64,000 bases of DNA from Thiodiazotropha sp050291245 (GTDB lineage: Bacteria; Pseudomonadota; Gammaproteobacteria; Chromatiales; Chromatiaceae), in NCBI GenBank assembly GCA_050291245.1, contig JBNKJP010000020.1:62001-126000 (forward strand). The letters run 5' to 3'. A program made the translations under genes and the position numbers. Shown here in pieces: positions 1 to 9,154 of this stretch (the stretch's first letter is position 1; the number at the start of each line of letters is the position of its first letter). The notes under the pieces are model-generated. The model was not told the DNA's origin, did no database searches, and worked only from the letters and a program-made list of their open reading frames with translations.

Positions 1-2
1 TG

Positions 3-2411
3 TTGAGCACCACCCTGCGCAATTATATGGCGCCCCGTTATCAGGAGGGTTACGAGCGGGGTATTCACGACCAGGATGCCGCGAAACTCCTCACTGCCCT
101 GCTGGAGATGTACCAGAGCGCCGGCCTGTTGCGCTACAGTCCGCGCAGCCGGGCGCTGGCGCTGCTTTACTGTCTGGTCAATCGGGAAGACTCGGAGCAG
201 TTTCAGAGCAAGGCCTGGTCTGAGCTGGCGCACAGCCTCTCTCAACTGGAGCGCAGCTTCAATGTGGCTGATGCCTTCGCCAATCTGCGACAAGAGCTGG
301 CTGTCACGCTGTCGGATTTCTCCCGCCAGAGCGATCTGCCCTTCGACGAGCAGGAGGCCGGGCTCGCCGCGGAGTATCTCACCCTCGAACTGGCCAAGCC
401 GAAGCTGCTGTTCGAGGTCAGCCAGGATGCCGTCCAACTTGCCGAACGATTGACCCAGCAGATGAAGTCGATCCATCATCAGAGCGCCTTTAATCAGACT
501 CTGCAGCGTCTCTCCGGTGACATCGGCCGCGGTTGGCGGTTGGCCGTTTCCTGGGTTGATGGCCTGCTGAGTTTTCAACCACAGTCACAGGAAGCCTTCG
601 TGCGCGACGAGGCTGCCGCTCTGCTGCTGCTGGGCGAGCGCTTGCCACTGCAGATCCAGAACGTAGCGTTGCGTCACAGCGTCTCCGGTCTGCTGGGTGA
701 TCATGGTCTGATTCAGGACCAGTCGATGCCCCTGGTGCTGCCCGAGTTCCTCGGCCGGCTCCATCGCCACGCCCGTGTCACAGTGCCCGCCTTCGAGGGG
801 TTCAAGCGCCGGCGCAGCGAACTCGTTGAGAAGGCGCGTAAGCAGTTACGCCTGGAGGACTTCAAGGCGCGTCCACTCTCCTCCTTCGTGCGTAACCGTT
901 TAATCAACGAGGTCTACCTGCCGATTATTGGCGACAATCTGGCGAAACAGCTCGGCACTGTTGGCGAGGACAAGCGTACTGACCAGATGGGGTTGCTGCT
1001 ACTGATCTCTCCCCCGGGATACGGCAAAACCACCCTGATGGAGTACATCGCCAATCGCATGGGGCTGATCTTCATGAAGATCAACTGTCCTTCCCTTGGC
1101 CACGAGGTGACCTCCCTTGATCCTGCCCAGGCCCCCAACGCCACCGCGCGGCAGGAGTTGGAGAAACTCAACCTGGGTCTGGAGATGGGGAACAATGTGA
1201 TGCTCTATCTGGACGACATCCAGCACACCCATGCCGAATTCCTGCAGAAATTCATCTCCCTCAGTGACGGCACACGGCGTATCGAGGGTGTCTGGAAGGG
1301 CGAACCCAAGACCCATGACCTGCGTGGCAAGAAGTTCTGCGTGGTGATGGCGGGCAACCCCTATACCGAATCGGGCGAGGTGTTCAAGATTCCCGACATG
1401 CTGGCCAACCGGGCCGACATCTATAATCTGGGCGATGTGCTCAGCGGTCGCGAGGAGGCCTTCTCGTTGAGTTACATCGAAAACGCCCTCACCTCGAATC
1501 CTGCGCTGTCGCCGCTGGCGACTCGGGACATGGCGGACGTCTACCGTTTCATCCGGCTGGCCCAGGGGGAGCGCGTCGCCGATACGGACTTCAGCCATCC
1601 CTACAGTGGCGCTGAACGCAACGAAATCGTCGGCGTCCTGCAGCGTCTGTTCAAGGTGCAGCAGACGGTGATGCGGGTGAATCGCCAATACATCGAATCA
1701 GCGGCCCAGGCCGACAAATACCGCACGGAACCGCCCTTTAAATTGCAGGGCAGCTACCGCAACATGAACAAACTGGCGGAGAAGGTCAGTGCGGTCATGA
1801 ATGACACGGAGCTGAACGCCCTGTTGCAGGACCACTACCAGGGCGAGGCGCAGACCCTGACCAGTGGCGCCGAAGAGAATCTGCTGAAACTCTCCGAACT
1901 GAACCAATCGCTGAGTGAGGAACAGCGGGTTCGCTGGGACAAGATCAAGGCTGATTTCGCCCGTATCCAGAGCATGGGTGGCGAGGACGCTGATTCGGTG
2001 ACCCGCATTGCCAACCAGATCGCGCAGGTCTCCGGTGGTCTGGGTTCGATCGAGAAATCATTGTCTCGATGGCGCGATACCCAGCCTTTCGAACCGCTTA
2101 ATGAAGAGCTGCGCTTACTGGTGGAACAGTTGCGGATGTCCGAACTGAATGTCGAGGTGATCAACAAACCCGTCCCCGGCATGGACAAGGTACTCAATGT
2201 CATGGGTGACGCCATTACCCAATCGTTGCTGCCTGTGGTTGCAGCGATGGAACACAAGCTGAAACTCGATCACGATATTTGGGATCGGGTGAAATTGCTG
2301 GGCGAACAGATCGGCAATTTGGAAAAGGCCTTGCAGAAGAGCGACAAAACCAAGCGCCGAGTGATTTCATCGAAGTCCAAGACTGTGGATGATGAGTCTC
2401 AGTCCTTGTGA
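3..2411 (+). CDS. DNA repair ATPase-like AAA protein, C-terminal part (5' truncated by window edge)
   Basis: The frame is open to the left edge, so this is the C-terminal 800 or so residues of a longer protein; the TTG at base 3 is not a real start. An AAA-type ATPase core is clear: Walker A SPPGYGKTT near residue 337, Walker B MLYLDDIQH near residue 400, and a sensor-like MAGNPYTESG near residue 450. Further on, the stretch SYRNMNKLAEKV is the hallmark I know from the very large proteins annotated 'DNA repair ATPase' (often about 1,600-1,700 residues, in Actinobacteria and Proteobacteria). The real function of that family is poorly defined; the name is inherited, and repair is not shown by the sequence. 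The C-terminus is helical and ends in a basic Ser-rich tail. It overlaps the next gene by four bases, so the two are probably co-translated. Confidence 0.8.
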   Translation: MSTTLRNYMAPRYQEGYERGIHDQDAAKLLTALLEMYQSAGLLRYSPRSRALALLYCLVNREDSEQFQSKAWSELAHSLSQLERSFNVADAFANLRQELAVTLSDFSRQSDLPFDEQEAGLAAEYLTLELAKPKLLFEVSQDAVQLAERLTQQMKSIHHQSAFNQTLQRLSGDIGRGWRLAVSWVDGLLSFQPQSQEAFVRDEAAALLLLGERLPLQIQNVALRHSVSGLLGDHGLIQDQSMPLVLPEFLGRLHRHARVTVPAFEGFKRRRSELVEKARKQLRLEDFKARPLSSFVRNRLINEVYLPIIGDNLAKQLGTVGEDKRTDQMGLLLLISPPGYGKTTLMEYIANRMGLIFMKINCPSLGHEVTSLDPAQAPNATARQELEKLNLGLEMGNNVMLYLDDIQHTHAEFLQKFISLSDGTRRIEGVWKGEPKTHDLRGKKFCVVMAGNPYTESGEVFKIPDMLANRADIYNLGDVLSGREEAFSLSYIENALTSNPALSPLATRDMADVYRFIRLAQGERVADTDFSHPYSGAERNEIVGVLQRLFKVQQTVMRVNRQYIESAAQADKYRTEPPFKLQGSYRNMNKLAEKVSAVMNDTELNALLQDHYQGEAQTLTSGAEENLLKLSELNQSLSEEQRVRWDKIKADFARIQSMGGEDADSVTRIANQIAQVSGGLGSIEKSLSRWRDTQPFEPLNEELRLLVEQLRMSELNVEVINKPVPGMDKVLNVMGDAITQSLLPVVAAMEHKLKLDHDIWDRVKLLGEQIGNLEKALQKSDKTKRRVISSKSKTVDDESQSL

Positions 2412-3055
2412 AAACAGTCAAGGTCGCGTTCATTATCGAGCTATTGCTGGTACTGCTGCTAAAAGCGGTACCACTGCTGCATCTGCCTTTCGATTGGTTT
2501 CAGACCTTCTTTCATGAATTATCGCATGGCATCGCCGCCTTGCTGAGCGGAGGGCGGATTCAGACGATCCGAATTGCCTTTGATGGTTCCGGTCGTTGCA
2601 CGACCCTGGGTGGTATCTCCGAACTGATTCTGTTCAGCGGATATGCGGGCAGCAGTTTGTGGGGCTTGCTGAGTTACCTCTCCATTTCGGCAAGAAGCGC
2701 CAAAATGATTGCCCTGATACTGAGTGCCGGCGTGGTCTTGGTCGGTGTGCTTTGGGTCAGGGATTGGCGAACGATCCTGATACTGATCAGCATCTGCGGC
2801 CTGTTTCTGCTTGCTCATCGATTCGGCAACAAGAAGTGGACGCGTCGTTTCGTTGCATTTACCGGTTTGTATGTGGTCGTGGAGTCACTGCGCGCGCCGT
2901 TTTATCTTGTGGATGGTCGGAGCGTTGGTGACGGCAGCATGTTGGAGCGGTTAACCGGCGTGCCGGAGTTTGTGTGGATCGCGATCTGGGGCCTGATTGC
3001 ACTGGGCGCGATTGCGATCCTCTATACTGACGTTAGTCGAAACAGATCTCGATAA
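2408..3055 (+). CDS. M50-type integral membrane metalloprotease (M50B-like)
   Basis: A 215-residue polytopic protein. The zinc-protease motif HELSH lies at residues 36-40 in the first third, between hydrophobic segments, as in the M50B family of intramembrane proteases related to site-2 protease. About five further hydrophobic segments follow, including runs such as ILILISICGLFLL. It starts with GTG at 2408 inside a GTGA overlap with the stop of the upstream ATPase gene, so expression is coupled to that gene. The substrate is unknown. Family knowledge: M50B proteins are widespread and mostly uncharacterised, and some act in regulated intramembrane proteolysis. Its 3' end overlaps the convergent cheX gene by 23 bases. 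The fold and catalytic motif are clear; a role linked to the ATPase is inference from coupling only. Confidence 0.8.
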   Translation: MKTVKVAFIIELLLVLLLKAVPLLHLPFDWFQTFFHELSHGIAALLSGGRIQTIRIAFDGSGRCTTLGGISELILFSGYAGSSLWGLLSYLSISARSAKMIALILSAGVVLVGVLWVRDWRTILILISICGLFLLAHRFGNKKWTRRFVAFTGLYVVVESLRAPFYLVDGRSVGDGSMLERLTGVPEFVWIAIWGLIALGAIAILYTDVSRNRSR

Positions 3056-3494
3056 ATGCTCTGCCCCATTGTGAAGAGAAAGGCATGGTGATGATAGGGC
3101 CATCACATTTGTGGCGAATCGTATGGCCTTTACCCGATACGATGATGGGGGTCGCCATATCGAATTCAAAACCACTTTCAGCCAGAATTCGTTTCGCACC
3201 ACCCGTGACCATGTTGGTGATCTCCCCGACCATGTCGGAGACTTCTTCATTGATGCTGTTGACCTTTTCACCTAGCATGTTCTGCATGATTTGCAGTGCG
3301 AGGGTCTCTTCGAAGGTAATCGACATCGAACCTTTGGTTTTGTTGCCCACCATGCCGATCAGTCCTGAGACATCACCGCTCGCAACCTCGTCCTTTTTTA
3401 CCCGTGCCTTTTGCGGCTCCAGCTCCATGGAGGCCATGGTTTTCAAGACATCGAGCAGTGAGACTAGAAAAGGGTTTACAAATTCTGCGCGCAT
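3033..3494 (-). CDS. cheX: CheX-like CheY-P phosphatase
   Basis: A 153-residue protein of the CheX/CheC family, which dephosphorylates phospho-CheY or a similar response regulator in the cytoplasm. The diagnostic helix is DMVGEITNMVTGGAK at residues 87-101; E91 and N94 form the ExxN catalytic pair. The length is normal for CheX. The gene stands alone, without other chemotaxis genes in view, and is convergent with the M50-type protease, whose 3' end it overlaps. Single cheX genes of this kind often serve chemotaxis or c-di-GMP-linked systems encoded elsewhere. The ATG at 3494 is preceded by an AT-rich stretch (3495-3649) that should hold its promoter. Family assignment is firm; the partner regulator is unknown. 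Confidence 0.88.
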   Translation of the reverse strand: MRAEFVNPFLVSLLDVLKTMASMELEPQKARVKKDEVASGDVSGLIGMVGNKTKGSMSITFEETLALQIMQNMLGEKVNSINEEVSDMVGEITNMVTGGAKRILAESGFEFDMATPIIVSGKGHTIRHKCDGPIITMPFSSQWGRAFIEICFD

Positions 3495-3649
3495 GTTGAT
3501 TCTCTACACCTTAGACACAATATCTGAAGCGTGTTTTTCAGGAAAAACAGATGCTTAACGGCGCCTTTGAGTCTTTGATTGTGTCATATGGTTAGGATTT
3601 GAGTACACCATATACCTTAGTATATATCTAAATAATACTTTTGAACTCA

Positions 3650-3985
3650 CTACTGTCCCTTCTTGGGAGAGGTATCAGGAAAAACATAAGGATGCCTGAA
3701 AATATATTGACTGAGTAATTTCCATATTAAGTATCCGTCTGTTCCATAGTCGTTGCGACGCGCCTTTTCGGGGATTAGGTTCACGCAAATAACCAAGAAG
3801 TTTACGGCGCTAAAGACAAAAGTGATCAACACGGCGTAGGCTAAACAGATATGGAGAATCTCGATCTGCTTTGCGTGGAATAAAAGTGCCACGAGTATTC
3901 CGCCGAAGATAAACGACCCGTGTACTTTTATTGGAATGCGGCGAAATATACCAATCCTGATGTATCCTGATTTCCGGGTCGACAT
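3650..3985 (-). CDS. small membrane protein resembling a gutted M50 peptidase
   Basis: A 111-residue hydrophobic protein. Its N-terminus (IGIFRRIPIKVHGSFIFGG) closely resembles the first segment of site-2-protease-like M50 peptidases, and its C-terminus has NLIP followed by DGYLIW, like the NLxPxxxxDG motif of the same family. The HExxH zinc motif expected between these blocks is absent, and only two or three membrane segments remain. It starts at ATG 3985 immediately after the TAA of xerC (TAAATG), so it is read as the last gene of the dapF-xerC operon. It is either a remnant with an internal deletion or a pared-down non-catalytic derivative. Base composition is clearly more AT-rich than xerC, which suggests a different origin. 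No function is assigned. Confidence 0.6.
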   Translation of the reverse strand: MSTRKSGYIRIGIFRRIPIKVHGSFIFGGILVALLFHAKQIEILHICLAYAVLITFVFSAVNFLVICVNLIPEKARRNDYGTDGYLIWKLLSQYIFRHPYVFPDTSPKKGQ

Positions 3986-4912
3986 TTAGGAGGGTTTCTT
4001 TCGTTTGGCTCGGGGATGCGCTTTATCGTAAACCTCAGCCAGATGTTGAAAGTCCAGGTGGGTGTAGATCTGGGTGGTGCTGATGTTGGCGTGTCCCAGT
4101 AGCTCCTGCACGGCGCGGAGATCGCCAGAGGACTCCAGTAAGTGGGTTGCAAAGGAGTGGCGCAACAGGTGTGGGTGAATATTTCTGGGCGCGCCCTGGC
4201 GCACCGCCCAGTCGTGCAGCTGCTTCTGTACTGTTGAGCGGCTGATACGCTTGCCTCGGACCCCGACGAACAGGGCCGTTTCATCCGCAGCCGCCAGTTC
4301 ATGCCGCACCTCCAGCCAGCGCTGAATGGCGTCCCGGGCCTGAGTGCCCACCGGGACAAGACGGGTTTTATTGCCCTTGCCGGTCACCTCCGCCATCTGC
4401 TCTCCCAGGTCGATCTTGTTGATATCCAGGGCTATCAGCTCCGCCAGTCGCAGCCCGGACGAATAGAACAGTTCCATGATCGCCCGGTCACGTAATGCCA
4501 GGGTATCAGTGGCATCGATGTCGAGCAGTTGCCCCATCTGGTCCGCGTCGAGAGTGACCGGGAGCTTGCGTTTTACCTTGGGTGCCCGGACTCCGAGCGC
4601 GGGATTGGCCTGGGCCAGGTTTTCCCGGATCAGGTGGTGGAACAGGGCGCGCAGGCTGGAGAGTTCCCGGTGCAGGCTTTTGGCTGACATTCCCTGACGG
4701 TGGCGTTGTGCGATGTAGTGGCGCACCTGGTTCTGGGTCAGGCTCGTCCAGTCCTCGATGGCGTGCTCCGAGAGCCAGTGGCAGGCCGCTTTCAGGTCCC
4801 GGGCGTAGCTCTCCCGGGTGTGAGGCGAGAGGCGGCGTTCATGGGCCAGGTAATCCAGGAACCGGTCAAGCGGGTTCTGCAGTTTGTCCGGTATCGGCGG
4901 GCGCCGCTCCAT
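3986..4912 (-). CDS. xerC: tyrosine recombinase XerC
   Basis: A 308-residue site-specific recombinase. With XerD it resolves chromosome dimers at dif during cell division. All catalytic residues are visible: R155 (SGLRLAEL), K179 (TGKGNK), H248 and R251 (HLLRH), H274 (LGHANIST) and the nucleophile Y283 (TQIYTH). Residues about 12-100 form the SAM-like core-binding domain. The position directly downstream of dapF and a DUF484 gene matches the conserved enterobacterial order lptM-dapF-yigA-xerC, which supports XerC rather than XerD or an integron or phage integrase. The gene begins at ATG 4912, 11 bases after the DUF484 stop. Confidence 0.95.
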   Translation of the reverse strand: MERRPPIPDKLQNPLDRFLDYLAHERRLSPHTRESYARDLKAACHWLSEHAIEDWTSLTQNQVRHYIAQRHRQGMSAKSLHRELSSLRALFHHLIRENLAQANPALGVRAPKVKRKLPVTLDADQMGQLLDIDATDTLALRDRAIMELFYSSGLRLAELIALDINKIDLGEQMAEVTGKGNKTRLVPVGTQARDAIQRWLEVRHELAAADETALFVGVRGKRISRSTVQKQLHDWAVRQGAPRNIHPHLLRHSFATHLLESSGDLRAVQELLGHANISTTQIYTHLDFQHLAEVYDKAHPRAKRKKPS

Positions 4913-4923
4913 TAGTACGCCGT

Positions 4924-5619
4924 TTAAATACCCGGCAGGGAAACCGCCTGCAGGGTACGGCTGATAATCTGCCCCAGGCGGGTGAGAAAATCGGTACCAT
5001 GGTCCGCTGCGAAGCGGTTGGGGTCCCGGCTGCCGATGGCCAGCAGACCGAGTACGCCCTCGCTTTTCAGCGGGATCAGGGCGGTGGAGCTGATGTGGTA
5101 ACCCTCGGCGCCGAAAATATAGTCCAGTTGATGTTGATCCATGGGGCCGCAGATCGGGCTGTTCTGATCAAAGAAGGCCTCGAAGCGGGCGGTCTGTTCG
5201 TCTACCCCATCCCGGTTGGCTTCATCGAACAGGCTGGGAGAGAAAAGCCGCAACTCCACCGCATCGGCCTTGAAATCGTCATGCAGCTCGTCTTCCAGGG
5301 CGTTGAGTACCTCCTCGAAGGTTGCCGCATCGATCAGCTCCAGGGTCAGGCGATGCATGCGCTGTTGTAGCTGGTCGTTATTGCGCGCCACCTCGACGAG
5401 ATCGGCCAGTTGCCGCTGGCTGTCACGCAGCTGACCCCGCAGGGTATCCACCTGGCGTTCGATGAGCGACACCGCCGCTCCGCTTTGGTGGGGGATCTGG
5501 AGCTGGGCGAGCAGCTCGGGATGGCGGATCAGGAAATCCGCGTGATCGGTGAGATATTCCTCGACCAACCGTTCGATTTCGCGATCTTCGAGCGTGCCGT
5601 TCGGGGCTTTCTGGGTCAT
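4924..5619 (-). CDS. DUF484 family protein (YigA-like)
   Basis: A 231-residue cytoplasmic protein of the DUF484 family. Residues about 10-60 carry the typical opening (VEEYLTDHADFLIRHPELL), followed by a coiled-coil stretch with QVDTLRGQLRDSQRQL and a GAF-like C-terminal domain ending near GSRDPNRFAADHGTDFLTRL. The family is nearly always found between dapF and xerC in gammaproteobacteria, as here. Its biochemical role is unknown; the GAF-like fold suggests ligand or protein binding. It overlaps the dapF stop by four bases (ATGA), so it is translationally coupled in the operon. Assignment to the family is firm; function is open. Confidence 0.9.
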   Translation of the reverse strand: MTQKAPNGTLEDREIERLVEEYLTDHADFLIRHPELLAQLQIPHQSGAAVSLIERQVDTLRGQLRDSQRQLADLVEVARNNDQLQQRMHRLTLELIDAATFEEVLNALEDELHDDFKADAVELRLFSPSLFDEANRDGVDEQTARFEAFFDQNSPICGPMDQHQLDYIFGAEGYHISSTALIPLKSEGVLGLLAIGSRDPNRFAADHGTDFLTRLGQIISRTLQAVSLPGI

Positions 5620-6446
5620 AGCTCAATAGTTCCTTCAAACACGGTTTGCGCGGGACCGCTCATGAGTACGGAATGGCCCTCTCCCGGCCACTTTATCACA
5701 AGATCGCCACCGCGTAGATGGACGGTCACGGTCTCCTCGAGTCGTCCGAGCAAGTGACCCGCAACCACCGCGGCGCAGGCGCCGCTGCCACAGGCGAGGG
5801 TCTCGCCGGTGCCGCGCTCATAGACCCGCAGGCGAATCTCCCGGGGATTGAGAATCTGCATGAAACCCACATTGACCCGGTCGGGAAAGCGGGGGTGGTT
5901 TTCGATCCGCGGACCCAGGGTTTCCACTGCGGCCTGGTCCGGGTCATCGACCAGCAGGACGGCATGTGGGTTACCCATGGAGAGACTGCTGACGGTGAAG
6001 GTTTCACCGTCGACTTCCAGGGGGTAGGTGGCGGCCCGGTGTTCGGCTTGCAACGGGATTTGATCCGGTTCGAGCCGGGGGATGCCCATGTCGACTTCGA
6101 TCTGGCCCGATGCGAGCAGTCGCAGCTCGATCAACCCCCCGGGGGTTGTGACGCGCAGTACGGATTTGTCGCTCAATCCATGGTCGTGAACGAAGCGCAC
6201 GAAGCAGCGGGCGCCGTTGCCGCAGGCGCCCGCATCGGAGCCATCGGCATTGATGATGCGGTAGTGAAAATCGGTGCCGCTCTGGCGGGGCGGTTCGACC
6301 AGCAGGATCTGGTCGCAACCCACACCGAAGCGCCGGTCGGCGAGGTGTCGGCAGGTTTCCGGGTCGAGTCGTAGCTTTTGTCGCACGCCGTCGATGACCA
6401 CGAAGTCGTTGCCCGCGCCGTGCATTTTAGTGAAAGCCAGTTTCAT
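5616..6446 (-). CDS. dapF: diaminopimelate epimerase
   Basis: A 276-residue enzyme that interconverts LL- and meso-diaminopimelate in the lysine and peptidoglycan pathway. The two catalytic cysteines are in their standard settings: Cys75 in GACGNGARC and Cys219 in LACGSGAC, one in each half of the pseudo-symmetric fold. Other family blocks visible are MHGAGNDFVVIDG at the N-terminus and SMGNPHAV near residue 157. Length is normal. The start ATG at 6446 overlaps the lptM stop (ATGA), and the stop overlaps the DUF484 start, so the gene sits in a tightly coupled operon lptM-dapF-DUF484-xerC. Confidence 0.97.
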   Translation of the reverse strand: MKLAFTKMHGAGNDFVVIDGVRQKLRLDPETCRHLADRRFGVGCDQILLVEPPRQSGTDFHYRIINADGSDAGACGNGARCFVRFVHDHGLSDKSVLRVTTPGGLIELRLLASGQIEVDMGIPRLEPDQIPLQAEHRAATYPLEVDGETFTVSSLSMGNPHAVLLVDDPDQAAVETLGPRIENHPRFPDRVNVGFMQILNPREIRLRVYERGTGETLACGSGACAAVVAGHLLGRLEETVTVHLRGGDLVIKWPGEGHSVLMSGPAQTVFEGTIEL

Positions 6447-6571
6447 GATGCCTCGCTCTGTGTGCCGGTATGGGATTCCATCGGGGGATGCTTAAGCGGT
6501 CCCTTCTGTCCGCAGGCGGTCAGGAAGAGGCACAGTACGCTGATTATTATGAGGTTTGTTTTGGGTTGCAT
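6443..6571 (-). CDS. lptM: LptM-type small lipoprotein
   Basis: A 42-codon gene just upstream of dapF. The product starts MQPKTNLIIISVLCLFLTAC: a short basic start, a hydrophobic segment and a lipobox LTAC with the cysteine at residue 20. This is followed by GQKGPLKHPP, the hallmark of LptM (formerly YifL), a small outer-membrane lipoprotein. In E. coli LptM helps oxidative maturation of the LPS translocon protein LptD. The stop codon overlaps the dapF ATG by four bases, matching the conserved order in gammaproteobacteria. The start at 6571 is set by the lipoprotein signal peptide. The identification rests on lipobox, GQKGPL motif and position. Confidence 0.9.
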   Translation of the reverse strand: MQPKTNLIIISVLCLFLTACGQKGPLKHPPMESHTGTQSEAS

Positions 6572-6592
6572 AGGATTGCCGTGGGTATTCGG

Positions 6593-9058
6593 TCAGTTTG
6601 CGCGATCTCGCCAACGATAGGTAAGGTAGAGAGTAACCAGCAATGTGATCAGACTCAACACACCCAATCCGTAGAGCCGGTAGGGTTCGTAGCGGTAGGT
6701 GACCTGATCTCCCGGTTTGACGGGTACGGCGGGAAGCATGCCCATGAAAGGGGTCAAGTGTGCCGGGTGGCCGTTGATGTAGGCTCGCCATTGTGGGTAA
6801 AGTCGAATGGGTAATACCAGCCAAGCGTTCTGGTTGCCGGTGTACTTGGCGCGTACCCTGGTGGGAGTGCGGCTGATAAGGCTGACGTGGGTGAAATCCG
6901 GTTGTGTGTCCGGGTCAAGTTCCGGCAGCGCATATCCGCTGCCTGTGACATGGGTGTTTTCGATCAAACTGAGACCGTCCTCAATCTGATGCTCAACGTA
7001 ATGTTTGGGATACTTGACGGTGGTGAAAAATTTCGCCGCAACCTGGGCGTTTCTGTGGCGCCGTCGCCTCTCGATGTAAACCTCCCCTGGGGGTATTGTA
7101 TAGATCCAAACGCTGAGTTTTCCTTTTCGGCCTGTTGGCTTCGTATGTACTTCAAGGCGATTATTGTCTCTGCCTAAAATCACGGGTTCAGGAAATATGA
7201 AATTGACCCAGGTGTTATCATGTATGTTGGCGGAACTGACAGTTGACGTACCTAACAGCAAGTCATCCCGATAGAGTTTTACGGTTACATCTGTGTGGGC
7301 TTGGGGCTTGGAATGGGTTGCCATTTGAAGCTTCAGGCCGCTGATCCGCATTTCGTTAGGTAGCGTAAAATGTTGTATCAAGGGGTTGTTTGGTGTGATC
7401 GGCTTTGATGCGATGTGTCGACCACCCGATGTCGACATCAGGATGTTGATGCGCCCGATGTCTGAGTGTTTAGCTCCGCATAGCAAATAACGTATTCCCA
7501 GTAAATCGAGGGTGTTGGATGCGGTTTGGACTTTTGCGCATTCCACCATTGCTGCGGTGTTTGTGACATGTGCTTTGAATGCTACCCTGCTGTTTAATAC
7601 GGCTTTTTCCGCGGGTGTTTTGAATCCATGTGCAAACCATTCGGGCAGAGCATAATTGGTAAGTGTGCCTGAAGTGAGATAGATGCGGTCTGCAAGGATG
7701 CTTTGTAATGGTTGGATATGCTTTTGCACGTAGCTGATGGTTGGAGTTGGTGGTAGAAAAGTGGATGCTGGTACGGGGCCATTGAAGGTCTGGAACAGGC
7801 TTCGCATATCGTTGAACTGAATTACCAGCAGCAGTGTGAACATGAATGTTGGCGCAGAAGGTAGATCATTCCAAATTCTGGCCGTGAATAACCGGGAAGT
7901 GATCTCTGAGGATACAACGGCAAACCCCAAGGCCAGCAAAATCGTCATTCTGTTCCAACTATTGCTGTCAAATGATGGAATCGCCCATACGATCTGTTTT
8001 GGTATCAGGCCAAACGCGATAACTACGGTCATGCCCAATATGAGGAAGGCGGCTGTAAGGTTGCGATTGGCGTGGCCTGTGAGCAGTAGCACTGTGCTGA
8101 TGAGCAAAAAAACAAGAGGTAGAATGCCGACATAAAAGGTAGATTCAACACTCAGTAAACGGTTTTGTTTTGGAAATACGAGACGCACGAGGTCTGTTAT
8201 GTCCAAGGGGGTTCCGCCACGTAATTGGCGCAGTTCCATGGCGTGAGTGGCTTGCAGCATTTCATGCAGAGATTGTATGGCGAATAAGGTGATGATCAAG
8301 GCAAGTAGTCCGAACAGGGACAGGAGTAGCGCGCGTTTGATCACCGACCGGACACCCTCGCTCCATGGTGCGTAAACCAGCGAAAACAGTGAGAGTGCCA
8401 TCAAGGCATAAACCGTAATCGTGGGAAAGCCGCCAAATATCATCAACGCTGTTGTTAGGGTAACGCCCGGTAAGTAGACTTTTTTGCGAGTGGTCAAATA
8501 ACCATGCGCGTTCAGGAAGATCCAGGGAATCCAAATGCTGCTGGTGATATGAGCCCAGTATAACCAGGCGGCATGGAATCCATTAAAAGCGAAAATCAGA
8601 GCGCCGAAGGTTGCTGCATAACGATTGCGGGTCAAGTTGAACAGGAACAGATAGGCACCGGTTCCGGCGATAAGCAGATTCGTTAGTAGTGCAAAATAGT
8701 AGCCTTTGGCATCATCTTTGATTGAGCTGAAAACCGCGAACGCCGGGGTCAGGATTGCAGCCGGCAACCACTGGAGACCCGGTGTGCCATTAATTGGGTA
8801 GGGGTTCCAGATGGGTAATTCGCCCTTACGTAAAGATCGTTTTGCTTGTATCCAACGTGGCAGCCGGGCATCCAGCATGTCTGAACGATTGGGGTGGTGT
8901 ATGCCCAGGTCAAAATCGAGATTCCGCCAGCCAGGGTAGTTGACGAGTATGTCCGTTGGGGCCACCGTCTCATCATTGAATGGGTTGGCGCCTAAGATAA
9001 GAACGGCACAAAGTAGAATTATGAGATACGGGAGGCTTTGTTTGAATAGGAGGTTCAC
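6593..9058 (-). CDS. YfhO-family polytopic membrane protein (first of two paralogs)
   Basis: An 821-residue protein with one N-terminal membrane segment, a soluble block, about ten further membrane segments up to residue about 420, a long extracytoplasmic C-terminal region rich in beta structure, and a last membrane helix before the stop. Conserved blocks include LGANPFNDETVAPTDI, ARLPRWIQAKRSLRKGELP and IWNPYPINGTPGLQWLPA. This resembles YfhO-type proteins of Gram-positive bacteria, which are GT-C-like membrane glycosyltransferases linked to lipoteichoic acid glycosylation; the role in a Gram-negative is not established. Its neighbours upstream are glycan-modification genes, so a step in surface polysaccharide glycosylation is plausible. 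It is paralogous to the gene at 9155-11629. It ends 21 bases before lptM, so lptM may share readthrough from it. Confidence 0.7.
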   Translation of the reverse strand: MNLLFKQSLPYLIILLCAVLILGANPFNDETVAPTDILVNYPGWRNLDFDLGIHHPNRSDMLDARLPRWIQAKRSLRKGELPIWNPYPINGTPGLQWLPAAILTPAFAVFSSIKDDAKGYYFALLTNLLIAGTGAYLFLFNLTRNRYAATFGALIFAFNGFHAAWLYWAHITSSIWIPWIFLNAHGYLTTRKKVYLPGVTLTTALMIFGGFPTITVYALMALSLFSLVYAPWSEGVRSVIKRALLLSLFGLLALIITLFAIQSLHEMLQATHAMELRQLRGGTPLDITDLVRLVFPKQNRLLSVESTFYVGILPLVFLLISTVLLLTGHANRNLTAAFLILGMTVVIAFGLIPKQIVWAIPSFDSNSWNRMTILLALGFAVVSSEITSRLFTARIWNDLPSAPTFMFTLLLVIQFNDMRSLFQTFNGPVPASTFLPPTPTISYVQKHIQPLQSILADRIYLTSGTLTNYALPEWFAHGFKTPAEKAVLNSRVAFKAHVTNTAAMVECAKVQTASNTLDLLGIRYLLCGAKHSDIGRINILMSTSGGRHIASKPITPNNPLIQHFTLPNEMRISGLKLQMATHSKPQAHTDVTVKLYRDDLLLGTSTVSSANIHDNTWVNFIFPEPVILGRDNNRLEVHTKPTGRKGKLSVWIYTIPPGEVYIERRRRHRNAQVAAKFFTTVKYPKHYVEHQIEDGLSLIENTHVTGSGYALPELDPDTQPDFTHVSLISRTPTRVRAKYTGNQNAWLVLPIRLYPQWRAYINGHPAHLTPFMGMLPAVPVKPGDQVTYRYEPYRLYGLGVLSLITLLVTLYLTYRWRDRAN

Positions 9059-9154
9059 GGATTACACGGGCCTTGATAAAGCGCGTTTATTTGAAATATC
9101 GAACCGGGTCTTCACGATATGGTCGAAATGTTACACCGATGTGATGTTTAAGCA

